Below are positions 26,962-35,005 of a stretch of DNA of 64,000 nt, in pieces. The notes under the pieces are model-generated. The model was not told the DNA's origin. It saw only the letters and a list, made by a program, of their open reading frames with translations, and ran no database searches. Position 1 is the first letter of the stretch, and the number at the start of each line of letters is the position of its first letter. The translations under genes and the position numbers were made by a program. This DNA is from Nitrospina sp052156635 (lineage in GTDB: Bacteria; Nitrospinota; Nitrospinia; Nitrospinales; Nitrospinaceae): positions 85,510-149,509 of the forward strand of contig NZ_JBQKUO010000005.1 in assembly GCF_052156635.1 (NCBI RefSeq), given 5' to 3'.

Positions 26962-28353
26962 ATGAAATCCAAATCCATTTGTTCGGCCCTGATGGCTGGA
27001 CTCTTCGCCGCCGCTCTGGCGTTGCCTGCAATCACTCTCGCGGAAGAACGCGGCATCCGCGTCGTACCCATCGAGGATGCGGAGGGCAACCAGGTCGGAC
27101 TGTACCAGGAAAGTCACGCCCTGATCGTCGGTGTCAGCGATTACACCGCAGGCTGGCCGGACCTTCCCGGTGTCAACAAAGACGTGAACCTGGTAAAAAA
27201 TGCGCTGGAGAAACAGGGCTTCAATGTGGTGGTGGTCATGAATCCCAACCACGAGACCTTGCAGAAAGCCTTCAACGATTTCATCAACCGGTACGGTCAC
27301 GGGGTGGACAACCGCCTGCTTTTTTATTTTGCCGGCCACGGTCACACACTGAAGCTGGCCTATGGCGGCGACATGGGCTACATCGTTCCCGCGGACGCGC
27401 CCAATCCCAACCGCGACCGGCAAGGCTTTCTGGCGCGGGCCATGGATATGGAACGCATCGAGGTGTATGCCAAGCGCATCGAGTCCAAGCACGCGCTGTT
27501 TTTATTCGACAGTTGCTTTTCCGGATCGATCTTCGCCCTCTCCCGCGCGGTGCCGGAAAACATCAGTTACAAAACCAGTCAGCCGGTGCGGCAATTCGTG
27601 ACCGCCGGAAGCGCGGATGAAACGGTGCCGGACGAAAGCATTTTCCGCGACCAGTTCATCGCCGCGTTGAACGGGGAAGGCGATTCCGACGGGGACGGTT
27701 ACCTGACGGGAGTCGAGCTGGGTGAGTTTCTGCAGGCCAAGGTGGTGAATTACTCGCAGGGCTCCCAGCACCCTCAATACGGGCGCATCCGAAACCCCTT
27801 TCTCGACAAGGGCGACTTCGTGTTCCGGCTGGACCCCAAAGAACCTGAAGCGACGCCGGATTCCATGAACGCGGCAACCGAGTTGAGCGAACTGGAGGCG
27901 ACCATCGCCCGCCTCCAATCGGAAAAGGTGCAGCTTGAAAAAGAAAACGCAAAGCTTCAGGAAGAAACCCGGCTGGACCCACCAGCAAAAAACACAACCG
28001 ACCACACCGAAACGCGCCAAACCCAGGACAGTATGACGGGTACGGCCCTGCAAAGAGCGCATCATGCAATCAAGCTGAAACAGTACGCCACCGCGTTTCG
28101 TATCCTCAAAGTTCAGGCCGCGCGCGGAAATGCGCTGGCTCAGATGATGCTCGCACGCATGTACGTGGAAGCCTGGGGCACACGGCGCAACGTGGTGGAG
28201 GCGTACAAATGGATGCTGATCGCTTCGCACAAAAATCCTGAAGCCAAAAATGCGCTTGGCAAGCTGGAGAAACACATGACGCGGAAGCAGATCCGTCGCG
28301 CCAGACTATGGGCGAAATCGCGGGGGAACAAACTCCGCCGGGACCGGCGCTGA
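26962..28353 (+). CDS. Exported caspase-fold peptidase (C14-like) with EF-hand and Sel1 repeat
   Basis: 463 residues. A signal peptide ends near ITLAEE. The caspase domain runs from ALIVGVSDY (about 53) to about 235. The catalytic His126 is in FYFAGHGHTL and Cys185 in LFDSCFSGS, so both dyad residues are intact. An EF-hand-like loop DSDGDGYLTGVE (241-252) follows, within the usual caspase p10-like end. A coiled coil (about 305-340) and a Sel1-type repeat (about 380-430) complete the protein. Bacterial members are metacaspase/orthocaspase relatives that cut after basic residues and are often Ca-activated. The tail is very basic. Confidence 0.88.
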   Translation: MKSKSICSALMAGLFAAALALPAITLAEERGIRVVPIEDAEGNQVGLYQESHALIVGVSDYTAGWPDLPGVNKDVNLVKNALEKQGFNVVVVMNPNHETLQKAFNDFINRYGHGVDNRLLFYFAGHGHTLKLAYGGDMGYIVPADAPNPNRDRQGFLARAMDMERIEVYAKRIESKHALFLFDSCFSGSIFALSRAVPENISYKTSQPVRQFVTAGSADETVPDESIFRDQFIAALNGEGDSDGDGYLTGVELGEFLQAKVVNYSQGSQHPQYGRIRNPFLDKGDFVFRLDPKEPEATPDSMNAATELSELEATIARLQSEKVQLEKENAKLQEETRLDPPAKNTTDHTETRQTQDSMTGTALQRAHHAIKLKQYATAFRILKVQAARGNALAQMMLARMYVEAWGTRRNVVEAYKWMLIASHKNPEAKNALGKLEKHMTRKQIRRARLWAKSRGNKLRRDRR

Positions 28354-28377
28354 TCCCATTGGACGGCGGGCCGTTTT

Positions 28378-30561
28378 CTATTTGAAGTCGAGTGCGGTGG
28401 ACCCGTCCCAGTCCGCGGGCAGGCGCTCAACCTGCAGGCGGTCGATGCGGTTGATCATGTTCAGGCAGGGGGCGTCGTCGGGATGCAGCTTCAAGGCCCG
28501 GTTGAAAAATTCAGTTGCTTTCGCAAACTCCCTGTTCAGGTAGGCCTGGAATCCTTCTTCATACAATCGGTAGTATTCGATGTCCTCTTCGGTGATGGGC
28601 TTCACCTCCAGTCCGTACACCTCGAAAATCCGAACCGGTTCGTTCTTGCCTTTTACCTTGATGATATCGAGCGGCCGCACGCGGAACACCTCCGGCGTGA
28701 GCAGGCTGAATGTTTTTTCCGAGATGATGACCTGCGTGCGGTACAGCTTGTTCACCCCTTCGAGACGCGAGGCGAGGTTGACCGAGTCGCCGATGACGGT
28801 GTAGTCGAACACCTGGTCCGACCCCAGGTTGCCCGCAACCAGCATGCCCGTGTGGATGCCGATGCGGCAATTCACCTGCACACGGCCCTGCTTTTCCCAT
28901 TCCGCGTTCAGGGTGCGAAGCGCCACCTGCATGGCGAGCCCTGCGCGCACGGCCTGATCGGCGTGATTCGGGCTCGCCAGCGGGATGCCGAACTCCGCCA
29001 TGATGCCGTCACCCAGGTACTTGTCGATGATCCCGCCGTTTTCGATGACGATGCGGGTCATCTCGGTGAGGTATTCATTGAGCAGGGAGGCCAGGTTCGG
29101 CGGGGGCATGGTCTCCGAAACGGTGGTGAACCCCTCCAGGTCGGAGAACAACACCGTCGCCTCCCGCTCCTCGCCCCCGAGCCGTAAGAGGTCCGGGTTC
29201 TCCAGAAGCTGTTCCACCACCTGCGAGGGAACGTAACGTGAAAACGCCGTACGGATGAACGCCCCGTGCCGGGCCAGCGACACCTGCAATCCCACCACCA
29301 GGCCCACGAACACCACCAGGCAGGCGGCTGTCACCGAGGTGATCGGAAACAGGGAAAACCGCGTGAACTGCCACCACGCCAAAGCCAGGACCGCCGCAAA
29401 GGACACCGCCCCCGTCACGTAATATATCCACAGCTTGCGAAAACAGGCCGCCACTCCCACCAGCAGGCTGAATCCGATAACCACTCCATAAACCTGCCAG
29501 TCCGCCCAGCGGTCATAAAACCGGTTTTCCAGAAACCCGTTCAGCACCGAGGCGTGCACGGCGATGAGCGGTACATTTTCCTCCAGCGGTGTCTGGCCGA
29601 TATCGCTGATGCCCTGCGACACATCGCCCAGCATCACGAAACGCCCGCCGAAAAACTCGCTCAGGTTGCCCTGCATGTCCTCATCCGCAAACAGCTCGCG
29701 CAGGCGGGTGACCGCCACCTTGGGGAAATCGTTTTCCCACGTGCCTGAGTAGGGCACGTACACCTGGCCGCGTTCGTCGATGGGAACCACGACAGCTTCA
29801 TTCAGCAGGCTTCCCTTGAAAGCCGGGATGGTAAGCGCCCGGCCCCATTCGATGCGGACGCTGTCGAATGGCACGCGGACGTGATCGAGATAAATTCGAA
29901 GGGGCATGGAAGGGAAAAACCGCTCACCCAGCTTAATCACAAGAGGAAAATGACGGTACACCCCGTCGGAGTCGTTATGTGCGTTGATGTGCCCGGTGCC
30001 TTGTGCCTTTTTGGCAAACAGGTCGTTCTGGAGAACCGGCTGGTCGCCATAAAAAGGAACGCCCTGTCCCTTCTCTTCGAGCTTCGCGGAGATTTTTTCG
30101 TTCTTCTTTTCGTAAACCGTGCCCGGTTTCCATTGAAACGGCTGGGGGGAATCCGAGATGTGAAAAGCAATGGGCAGGTAAGCGGTACGAAGACGACGCA
30201 GGGAGCGGGCGAACTTCCTGTCTTCCTCCGCATCCCCTTCGCGCGCGAAGATGATATCGAACATCACCGCTTCCGGGCGCAACATGGACAGGATGCGGTT
30301 GACCCGGGCCATGTATCTGCGGTCCAGCGCGTTCCGGCCGAAATCTTCGTAGGCGTCGTCGGTGATCAGGAGATACAGGAGGCGGGGCGAGGCCGTCGGG
30401 CCTTTACCCTCCTCCAGGGCCCGCTTGTGGAACCGGTCGAGTACCTGATAATCCCAACTGGTCCACACCGTTCCCCGCACCAGCCAGAACCCAAGCAGGG
30501 CCAGCACCAGCCCCGCATGGAGCAGCAGGATGAGTTTTAGAAACTTTTTACTCCGTAACAT
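28378..30561 (-). CDS. CHASE2 sensor adenylate cyclase with C-terminal TPR
   Basis: 727 residues. An N-terminal helix (8-27), an extracytoplasmic CHASE2 sensor (about 30-350), three transmembrane helices (about 355-430) and a class III nucleotide cyclase domain (about 465-640) are followed by a TPR-like tail (664-700). Catalytic elements are complete: LFSDLEGFT and KYLGDGIMA supply the metal aspartates and a lysine typical of ATP specificity, and FDYTVIGDSVNLASRLE the Asp, Asn and Arg. It therefore probably makes cAMP in response to an external signal. ATG 30561 is preferred to TTG 30564; it overlaps the upstream DUF4384-like gene by 14 bases. Confidence 0.92.
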   Translation of the reverse strand: MLRSKKFLKLILLLHAGLVLALLGFWLVRGTVWTSWDYQVLDRFHKRALEEGKGPTASPRLLYLLITDDAYEDFGRNALDRRYMARVNRILSMLRPEAVMFDIIFAREGDAEEDRKFARSLRRLRTAYLPIAFHISDSPQPFQWKPGTVYEKKNEKISAKLEEKGQGVPFYGDQPVLQNDLFAKKAQGTGHINAHNDSDGVYRHFPLVIKLGERFFPSMPLRIYLDHVRVPFDSVRIEWGRALTIPAFKGSLLNEAVVVPIDERGQVYVPYSGTWENDFPKVAVTRLRELFADEDMQGNLSEFFGGRFVMLGDVSQGISDIGQTPLEENVPLIAVHASVLNGFLENRFYDRWADWQVYGVVIGFSLLVGVAACFRKLWIYYVTGAVSFAAVLALAWWQFTRFSLFPITSVTAACLVVFVGLVVGLQVSLARHGAFIRTAFSRYVPSQVVEQLLENPDLLRLGGEEREATVLFSDLEGFTTVSETMPPPNLASLLNEYLTEMTRIVIENGGIIDKYLGDGIMAEFGIPLASPNHADQAVRAGLAMQVALRTLNAEWEKQGRVQVNCRIGIHTGMLVAGNLGSDQVFDYTVIGDSVNLASRLEGVNKLYRTQVIISEKTFSLLTPEVFRVRPLDIIKVKGKNEPVRIFEVYGLEVKPITEEDIEYYRLYEEGFQAYLNREFAKATEFFNRALKLHPDDAPCLNMINRIDRLQVERLPADWDGSTALDFK

Positions 30562-31162
30562 CAAACACGAAGCGTTTGATCAGGACAGTTTGGCCGGTGA
30601 AGGTGAGCAGGTCCTCTTTCAATTGGTCTTCGGACATGTCCAGGCTGCGCACCGCCCCGGCCATGGAAATCGGCTTTTTCATTTTTTCGGCAATGTCGAG
30701 CCCGCCCTTGTCGTAAAGCCCCTCTGCCATTTTTTCCCAGCGGTCGTGCGACGCCTCCCGGCCGGAGAAATCGTTTTCCAGACTTTCAAGCGGTTCCGGA
30801 CTGCACACCACCCAGAATGCTTCCTGCGACCGGGTGCCGTCGACCTGGAAGAAATTGCTGCCGGCGGGCAGTTTCAGCACCGATTCGCCGGAAACTTTTT
30901 CGTGCAGAAGGAGTTGCGCCTTCTCGTAGTTCGAGTAGATCACGTAAACATGCAGGTCGGTGCGCGGGATCACCACGATGCGAAGCTTGTCCTGGGAGGT
31001 GATGTTGTCGCGTGCCCGGGCCCAGATTGAATCATCGTCACTGCGGATTTCGATGGCGATCTTGGCACGGACTTTATCCTCATCGCTGATGGCATTTTCG
31101 ACGAACAGAAACAAGGCGGCCAGCACGATCAATCCTGCCGATACCAGTTTGGTTGTTTTCAT
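30548..31162 (-). CDS. Exported DUF4384-like protein
   Basis: 204 residues with a signal peptide (MKTTKLVSAGLIVLAALFLF). The domain reads DKLRIVVIPRTDLHVYVIYSN, LLLHEKVSGESVLKLPAGSN, FFQVDGTRSQEAFWVVCSP. This is the pattern of DUF4384, a domain often fused to or encoded beside caspase-fold peptidases. ATG 31162 follows AGAGGA; an in-frame ATG at 31174 lacks a ribosome-binding site. It overlaps the cyclase gene by 14 bases, so the two are co-translated, and the caspase gene converges on them from the other side. Confidence 0.75.
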   Translation of the reverse strand: MKTTKLVSAGLIVLAALFLFVENAISDEDKVRAKIAIEIRSDDDSIWARARDNITSQDKLRIVVIPRTDLHVYVIYSNYEKAQLLLHEKVSGESVLKLPAGSNFFQVDGTRSQEAFWVVCSPEPLESLENDFSGREASHDRWEKMAEGLYDKGGLDIAEKMKKPISMAGAVRSLDMSEDQLKEDLLTFTGQTVLIKRFVFDVTE

Positions 31163-31388
31163 AATTCCTCTCATCGGGTGGACAAAAATGGGATGGGTGT
31201 GAATGATGAACCCTCATTGGTATTCTAAAGCCAAAACCCCGAATTCAAAACTGCGTTTTCGCGCTTCCATCCGATCCCAAAATGCGAACCGCCTGCAGGG
31301 AACGATTTATCCGGGCGTTTTGCTTTACAGGAGATTCGTTTTCTGAAACAATGATTTAGAGATAACCCAAGGGGCGCGAGGAATTCGA

Positions 31389-31919
31389 ATGGAAAACTGG
31401 TTCATGCTTTCGATGGTGGGAAAAGACCGGCCGGGCATTGTCGCCCGTTTGAGCGCATCTTTATGCCGGGCGGGATGCAACCTGGGTGAGTCCTCCATGG
31501 CCGCGCTCAGCGACAACTTCACCATCATGATGATGGTTCACTGGGAAGGCACGCAGGATGAACTGATCGGGGTGGTTCAACCCATTGGCGACAACCTGGG
31601 CCTCACATTCAACATTCACCCGGTGCCGGGAAAACTGGAACACCACCGCCAGCCCGACATCCGCGTCAGCATCTATGCCGAGGACCGCAAGGGTATCGTC
31701 GAGGACGTCACCACCGCACTGGCTGACGCCGGTCTCAACATCCTGCACCTGGATTCCAACTTCGACGAGGAACCCGGGTCGCCGAAACCCACCTTCTACC
31801 TGCATATAGAAGGCACCCTGTCGAAAGGAATCGAACCCGTGGAGAAGGCCCTCGACACCCTCTGCGAGGAAAAGCGGATGAACATCCAACTCATCCCGGT
31901 CAGCCCCGGTATCAAATAA
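31389..31919 (+). CDS. Tandem ACT-domain protein (GcvR-like)
   Basis: 176 residues forming two ACT domains (about 3-80 and 91-170). The first begins FMLSMVGKDRPGIVARLSA, the second IRVSIYAEDRKGIVEDVTTAL. This matches the GcvR family, which senses glycine and modulates GcvA in the glycine-cleavage regulon of enterobacteria, but no gcv gene is nearby, so it is an amino-acid sensor of unknown target here. Confidence 0.82.
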   Translation: MENWFMLSMVGKDRPGIVARLSASLCRAGCNLGESSMAALSDNFTIMMMVHWEGTQDELIGVVQPIGDNLGLTFNIHPVPGKLEHHRQPDIRVSIYAEDRKGIVEDVTTALADAGLNILHLDSNFDEEPGSPKPTFYLHIEGTLSKGIEPVEKALDTLCEEKRMNIQLIPVSPGIK

Positions 31920-32097
31920 TCCCCGATCGGGCGGAACCGACCCCCGCCTCCCGGAAACCTATGACAGCAGGAAAACCCTTCCGTTTCTCCGGTTTTCTGT
32001 TAGAATAGAATAACTCTAATTATTTCAATCGCCTTTAACAGCCTCGGGGCTCCACAGGGAACCGAAGCCTCGAACCCCTTAAAGGGAGACGCTCTGG

Positions 32098-32736
32098 ATG
32101 GCAACCCGTCAATCCCCTCTCAATCGTCCTTCCCGGCGACCGCCCCCCGAACCCGAGCCGGAAACCGGACCCCGAAAAGAACTGCCGCTCGCGGAAATCG
32201 TGACCGGCGTGGTGATCGTCCTCATCCTCGTTTTCATGGGCATCCCGCGGCTTCTCAACTGGTGGAACGGCATCAAGACCAACCAGGAAGTCGTGGCCTT
32301 TTACGACCGTCTTGTCATGGCCCAGAATACCGCGGTGGAAAAACGCAAGCTGGTTTCTGTTACCTTCTTTCCTGAACGCAATGCCTTCAACGTTCACGAG
32401 GACATCAACGGCAATGGAGTCGCGGACACGGGGGAGTTTCACGAGGAATTCGGGTTGGGCGACCACCTGCAATTCTACGGCGGATCGTTGCCGGACCTCA
32501 AAAACGTCTGGAACGGCAAGCCCGTTGGCAACCGGGGGGTTCAGTTGTTCAACGGGGGAACCCGGTTGACCTTCAATCCCATGGGGCAGACCAGCGACAA
32601 CGGGGTGGTCTACCTGATTCCCAAAGAGGACGCAGGCGTCACCGCAAAAAACATGCGCGCCCTGCAGTTTCTCAAGACCTCAGGCGAAATCCGTGTATTG
32701 CATTATACCGGCCAGAGCGACGCTCCCTGGAAATGA
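32098..32736 (+). CDS. GspH/FimT-like pseudopilin with atypical N terminus
   Basis: 212 residues. One hydrophobic helix (33-55) with a glutamate at the place of pilin Glu5 (Glu33 in LPLAEIVTGVV), followed by a GspH/FimT-like beta domain containing FNPMGQTSDNGVVYLI. A loop DINGNGVADTGE could bind calcium. The leader is long (28 residues), proline-rich, and lacks the glycine normally cut by prepilin peptidase (Glu28 stands there). AAGGGAG precedes the ATG. It is the first gene of the minor-pilin locus. Confidence 0.72.
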   Translation: MATRQSPLNRPSRRPPPEPEPETGPRKELPLAEIVTGVVIVLILVFMGIPRLLNWWNGIKTNQEVVAFYDRLVMAQNTAVEKRKLVSVTFFPERNAFNVHEDINGNGVADTGEFHEEFGLGDHLQFYGGSLPDLKNVWNGKPVGNRGVQLFNGGTRLTFNPMGQTSDNGVVYLIPKEDAGVTAKNMRALQFLKTSGEIRVLHYTGQSDAPWK

Positions 32737-32752
32737 ACAACGCCGGTGGCGA

Positions 32753-32773
32753 GGGCCGATGGAATCGGCCCTT
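32753..32773 (+). terminator. Hairpin after the GspH-like gene
   Basis: GGGCCGAT-GGA-ATCGGCCC, an 8-bp perfect stem with a 3-base loop, 16 bases after the stop. Only TT follows, so termination may be partial. Confidence 0.5.
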
Positions 32774-33293
32774 CAAACACCTGAAATAGAAAAATGGGCC
32801 GCCTCATAAAAGAGGAACCTGGGGAACCGATTGTTGAAAAATGTGAACAGTGGGTTGCAAAAGTTTGTCAGTCCGGTCACAACTTTGCAACGCCTTCGCC
32901 AGATTGATTTCAGGTCCAAAAATTCTCAACCCTTGTAAATCTCATATAAATCAATATATTAAGAAGTTTGATCATAGATGTACACTTGAAGTGGCTTAAG
33001 AATTGCACTCTGCAGACCAGCACGGGCCGCAAACCGGGATGCACCAAATGGTTCGTTCCCATGACCGTTGCGAGATTCAGATTGGGGATTCGCGTATTGA
33101 GGGGGCAGCCCTTTCCTGCAACCTGGAATTCCAGGGGCCGTCTCATTTTTGAAGTATGGGTTCGGCCCTTATAATAAATTTCACTTCAAGAAATGGATCG
33201 GAAAAAAGGGTGACTCGTCCCCCGTCAACAATACCAATATATTTGCATTAATTTTTAAATCCGGCTGCAACGGAATCATAAACAGAGGCCGCC
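32774..33293. other. Long spacer upstream of the first pilW-like gene
   Basis: About 520 bases without a supportable gene: two small frames on opposite strands (32910-33146, 32968-33174) have neither ribosome-binding sites nor protein-like composition. It contains a sigma54-like site (32992-33007), a perfect palindrome CCTGGAATTCCAGG (33122-33135) and a TATAAT (33170-33175) with a poor -35. It may hold a long 5' leader or a small RNA. Confidence 0.5.
32992..33007 (+). promoter_or_regulatory. Sigma54-like promoter
   Basis: TGGCTTAAGAATTGCA keeps the invariant GG and GC with exactly 10 bases between them, close to the -24/-12 consensus TGGCACG-N4-TTGCA. It lies about 290 bases before the first pilW-like gene. 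Pilin genes are frequent sigma54 targets. Confidence 0.5.
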
Positions 33294-34136
33294 ATGCTTA
33301 CCTTGACCAAAAATAAAGAGAATCAACAGGGTTTTTCGGTGATCGAACTGCTAATCGTCATGGGAATCACTACGGTCCTGATGGGTGCGGCGATCTACAC
33401 TTTCATGAAGCAGGAAAAAGTGATCCGTACCGAACAGTCCGCCGCCCAGATCCGCGCCTCGGGACGCAACGGCATCAACGAGCTGGCCAAGGAACTGCGC
33501 CGCATCGGCTACGGCATGCCGCGCGGCCACGGCCTGTACAGCATCGGCACCAACTACGTGTACTGGTGGGTCAACACCGACGAAGCCACCACGTCCGTGA
33601 CTGCAGACGTGACTTCCGGCGACACGGCGCTCACCGTGCAGGATGCGAACCTGCTGGCGACCCAATCCGGCGGCTATGGCTACCTGATGCTCCGCACCAT
33701 CAAGCAGGCCGACCAGTGGAACATGGTCCGCTTCAGCAGCGCCAGCGGCGGCACCACGCTGAACCTGTCCATGTACCCCAACCAGGACTTTTCCGTTTCC
33801 ACGGATACCGTGCTGGTCAGCAAAATGAAGTACCAGCGCATCACCCACGATGCCACCAACAACGTCGTCCAGTTTTTTGATGACGCAGACCCTGTGGTGC
33901 CCCTGGTCAACAATGTAGAGACCGTGACCTTCACCTATTACAATTCCGCCGGCAGTACCGTGACCGTTCCGTTATCCAATTCGGGCTGGACCAGTTCCGT
34001 GGGCAACACCACCGGTTCGAACAACATTCACACCATCCGCAAAATCGGGATCACGCTGACCATGGAAGACCCGGAGGGTTTTGCCGAGGACATCATTCTC
34101 AAAACCGACGTCAACCTGAGGAACATGGGGTCTTAA
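33294..34136 (+). CDS. PilW-like type IV minor pilin (copy 1)
   Basis: 280 residues with a canonical type III signal: QQG, then FSVIELLIVMGITTVLMGAAIYTF, with Glu5 present. The remaining domain is beta-rich and Ser/Thr-rich. It is about 85% identical to the gene at 35006 (my hand count: about 40 differences in 268 aligned residues), and the last 65 residues differ at only two positions. Minor pilins prime pilus or pseudopilus assembly at the inner membrane. GAGGC before the ATG is a modest ribosome-binding site. Confidence 0.85.
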   Translation: MLTLTKNKENQQGFSVIELLIVMGITTVLMGAAIYTFMKQEKVIRTEQSAAQIRASGRNGINELAKELRRIGYGMPRGHGLYSIGTNYVYWWVNTDEATTSVTADVTSGDTALTVQDANLLATQSGGYGYLMLRTIKQADQWNMVRFSSASGGTTLNLSMYPNQDFSVSTDTVLVSKMKYQRITHDATNNVVQFFDDADPVVPLVNNVETVTFTYYNSAGSTVTVPLSNSGWTSSVGNTTGSNNIHTIRKIGITLTMEDPEGFAEDIILKTDVNLRNMGS

Positions 34137-34589
34137 ACTCCCACTTCCAGAAAACAGTCCTCCTCCCGAACGCGACCCGTTCACCCTGCTTCTCGTCCCC
34201 CTGTCTGCGCTTGTTCCTGCAGGCAACCAGGACCGGCCCGTTTGCCATTCGCTCCAATTCTTTCATAAGAATTTGATTTTTAATCGTTTATAATATTTAT
34301 ACGGGATCCGGGTCCAAATCGGGCCCAAATCGGGGCCGGTTATAAAATTTTATACGGAATTTGGACAAAATTTGTCCTTTGGGATCAGGTATTCCGATAT
34401 TCCTGATTTTGTCTTATTCTTTTGTGAAATTCCTTAAGTGTTGAAAAACAACTCATTCTATGGGAATCGTTATATCAGAAACACGATTTTCATCGAAAAC
34501 GGCTCAAAAATTGCTTTCTAGAGGGGAGAAGCTGAAAAAGCGGAGCCGAACTTTAAACGAGGTTTATAATTAAACCTAGTGGGGGAGTC
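34137..34589. other. Regulatory spacer with palindromes before the pilV-like gene
   Basis: About 450 bases without a gene. It holds a direct repeat TTATAATATTTATACGG / TTATAAAATTTTATACGG (from 34288 and 34340), a palindrome TATAAAATTTTATA (34341-34354), a second palindrome GGACAAAATTTGTCC (34363-34377) and a sigma54-like site at 34501. The palindromes look like operator sites. Confidence 0.5.
34501..34514 (+). promoter_or_regulatory. Second sigma54-like promoter
   Basis: GGCTCAAAAATTGC has GG and GC spaced by 10 bases and a TTGC -12 half, 75 bases before the pilV-like ATG. It is the same arrangement as the site at 32992. Confidence 0.5.
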
Positions 34590-34991
34590 ATGGAACCTCG
34601 ACAAAAACACACCAAAAATGAATCCGGCTTCACGTTGATCGAGCTGTTGATCGGCATGGCCATCCTCGTGATGGGCCTGCTCACGGTCAATTTCTTTCTC
34701 GGCAATTTACTGAATAAAAGCGGCCATCTGGAATCGGCCACGCTGGCCACCACCCTTGCCGCGGAAAAACTGGAAGATCTCAAAAACCAGGCGCTGAGCA
34801 CCACCCTGACCAGCTCCAACAACGGATCGGACACCCTGGACGAAAACGGCAACGCAGGCGGCAACAAGTTCACGCGCAACTGGACCATCTCCGGCACGTC
34901 GGACCAGACGGATGTCGTGGTCACGGTCAGTTGGAGTCGTTCCGGCGTCACTGAATCCCGGACCCTGCAAACCCGGTTGAACCAGGATTAA
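34590..34991 (+). CDS. PilV-like type IV minor pilin
   Basis: 133 residues with the classical prepilin site: ESG, then FTLIELLIGMAILVMGLLTVNFF, with Glu5 in place. The following LESATLATTLAAEKLEDLKNQAL is typical of PilV-type minor pilins. GGGGGAG precedes the ATG. It lies 14 bases before the second pilW-like gene and starts a tightly linked pilV-pilW-pilX series. Confidence 0.85.
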   Translation: MEPRQKHTKNESGFTLIELLIGMAILVMGLLTVNFFLGNLLNKSGHLESATLATTLAAEKLEDLKNQALSTTLTSSNNGSDTLDENGNAGGNKFTRNWTISGTSDQTDVVVTVSWSRSGVTESRTLQTRLNQD

Positions 34992-35005
34992 CCATAGAGG
35001 TCATC

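Noticed and set aside
25885..27492. A 535-residue minus-strand frame
   Set aside because: Antisense to the GIDE and caspase genes, both of which have clear domains and ribosome-binding sites.
32910..33174. Two small opposing frames in the pilin spacer
   Set aside because: No ribosome-binding site, no conserved composition, and they overlap the sigma54-like site.
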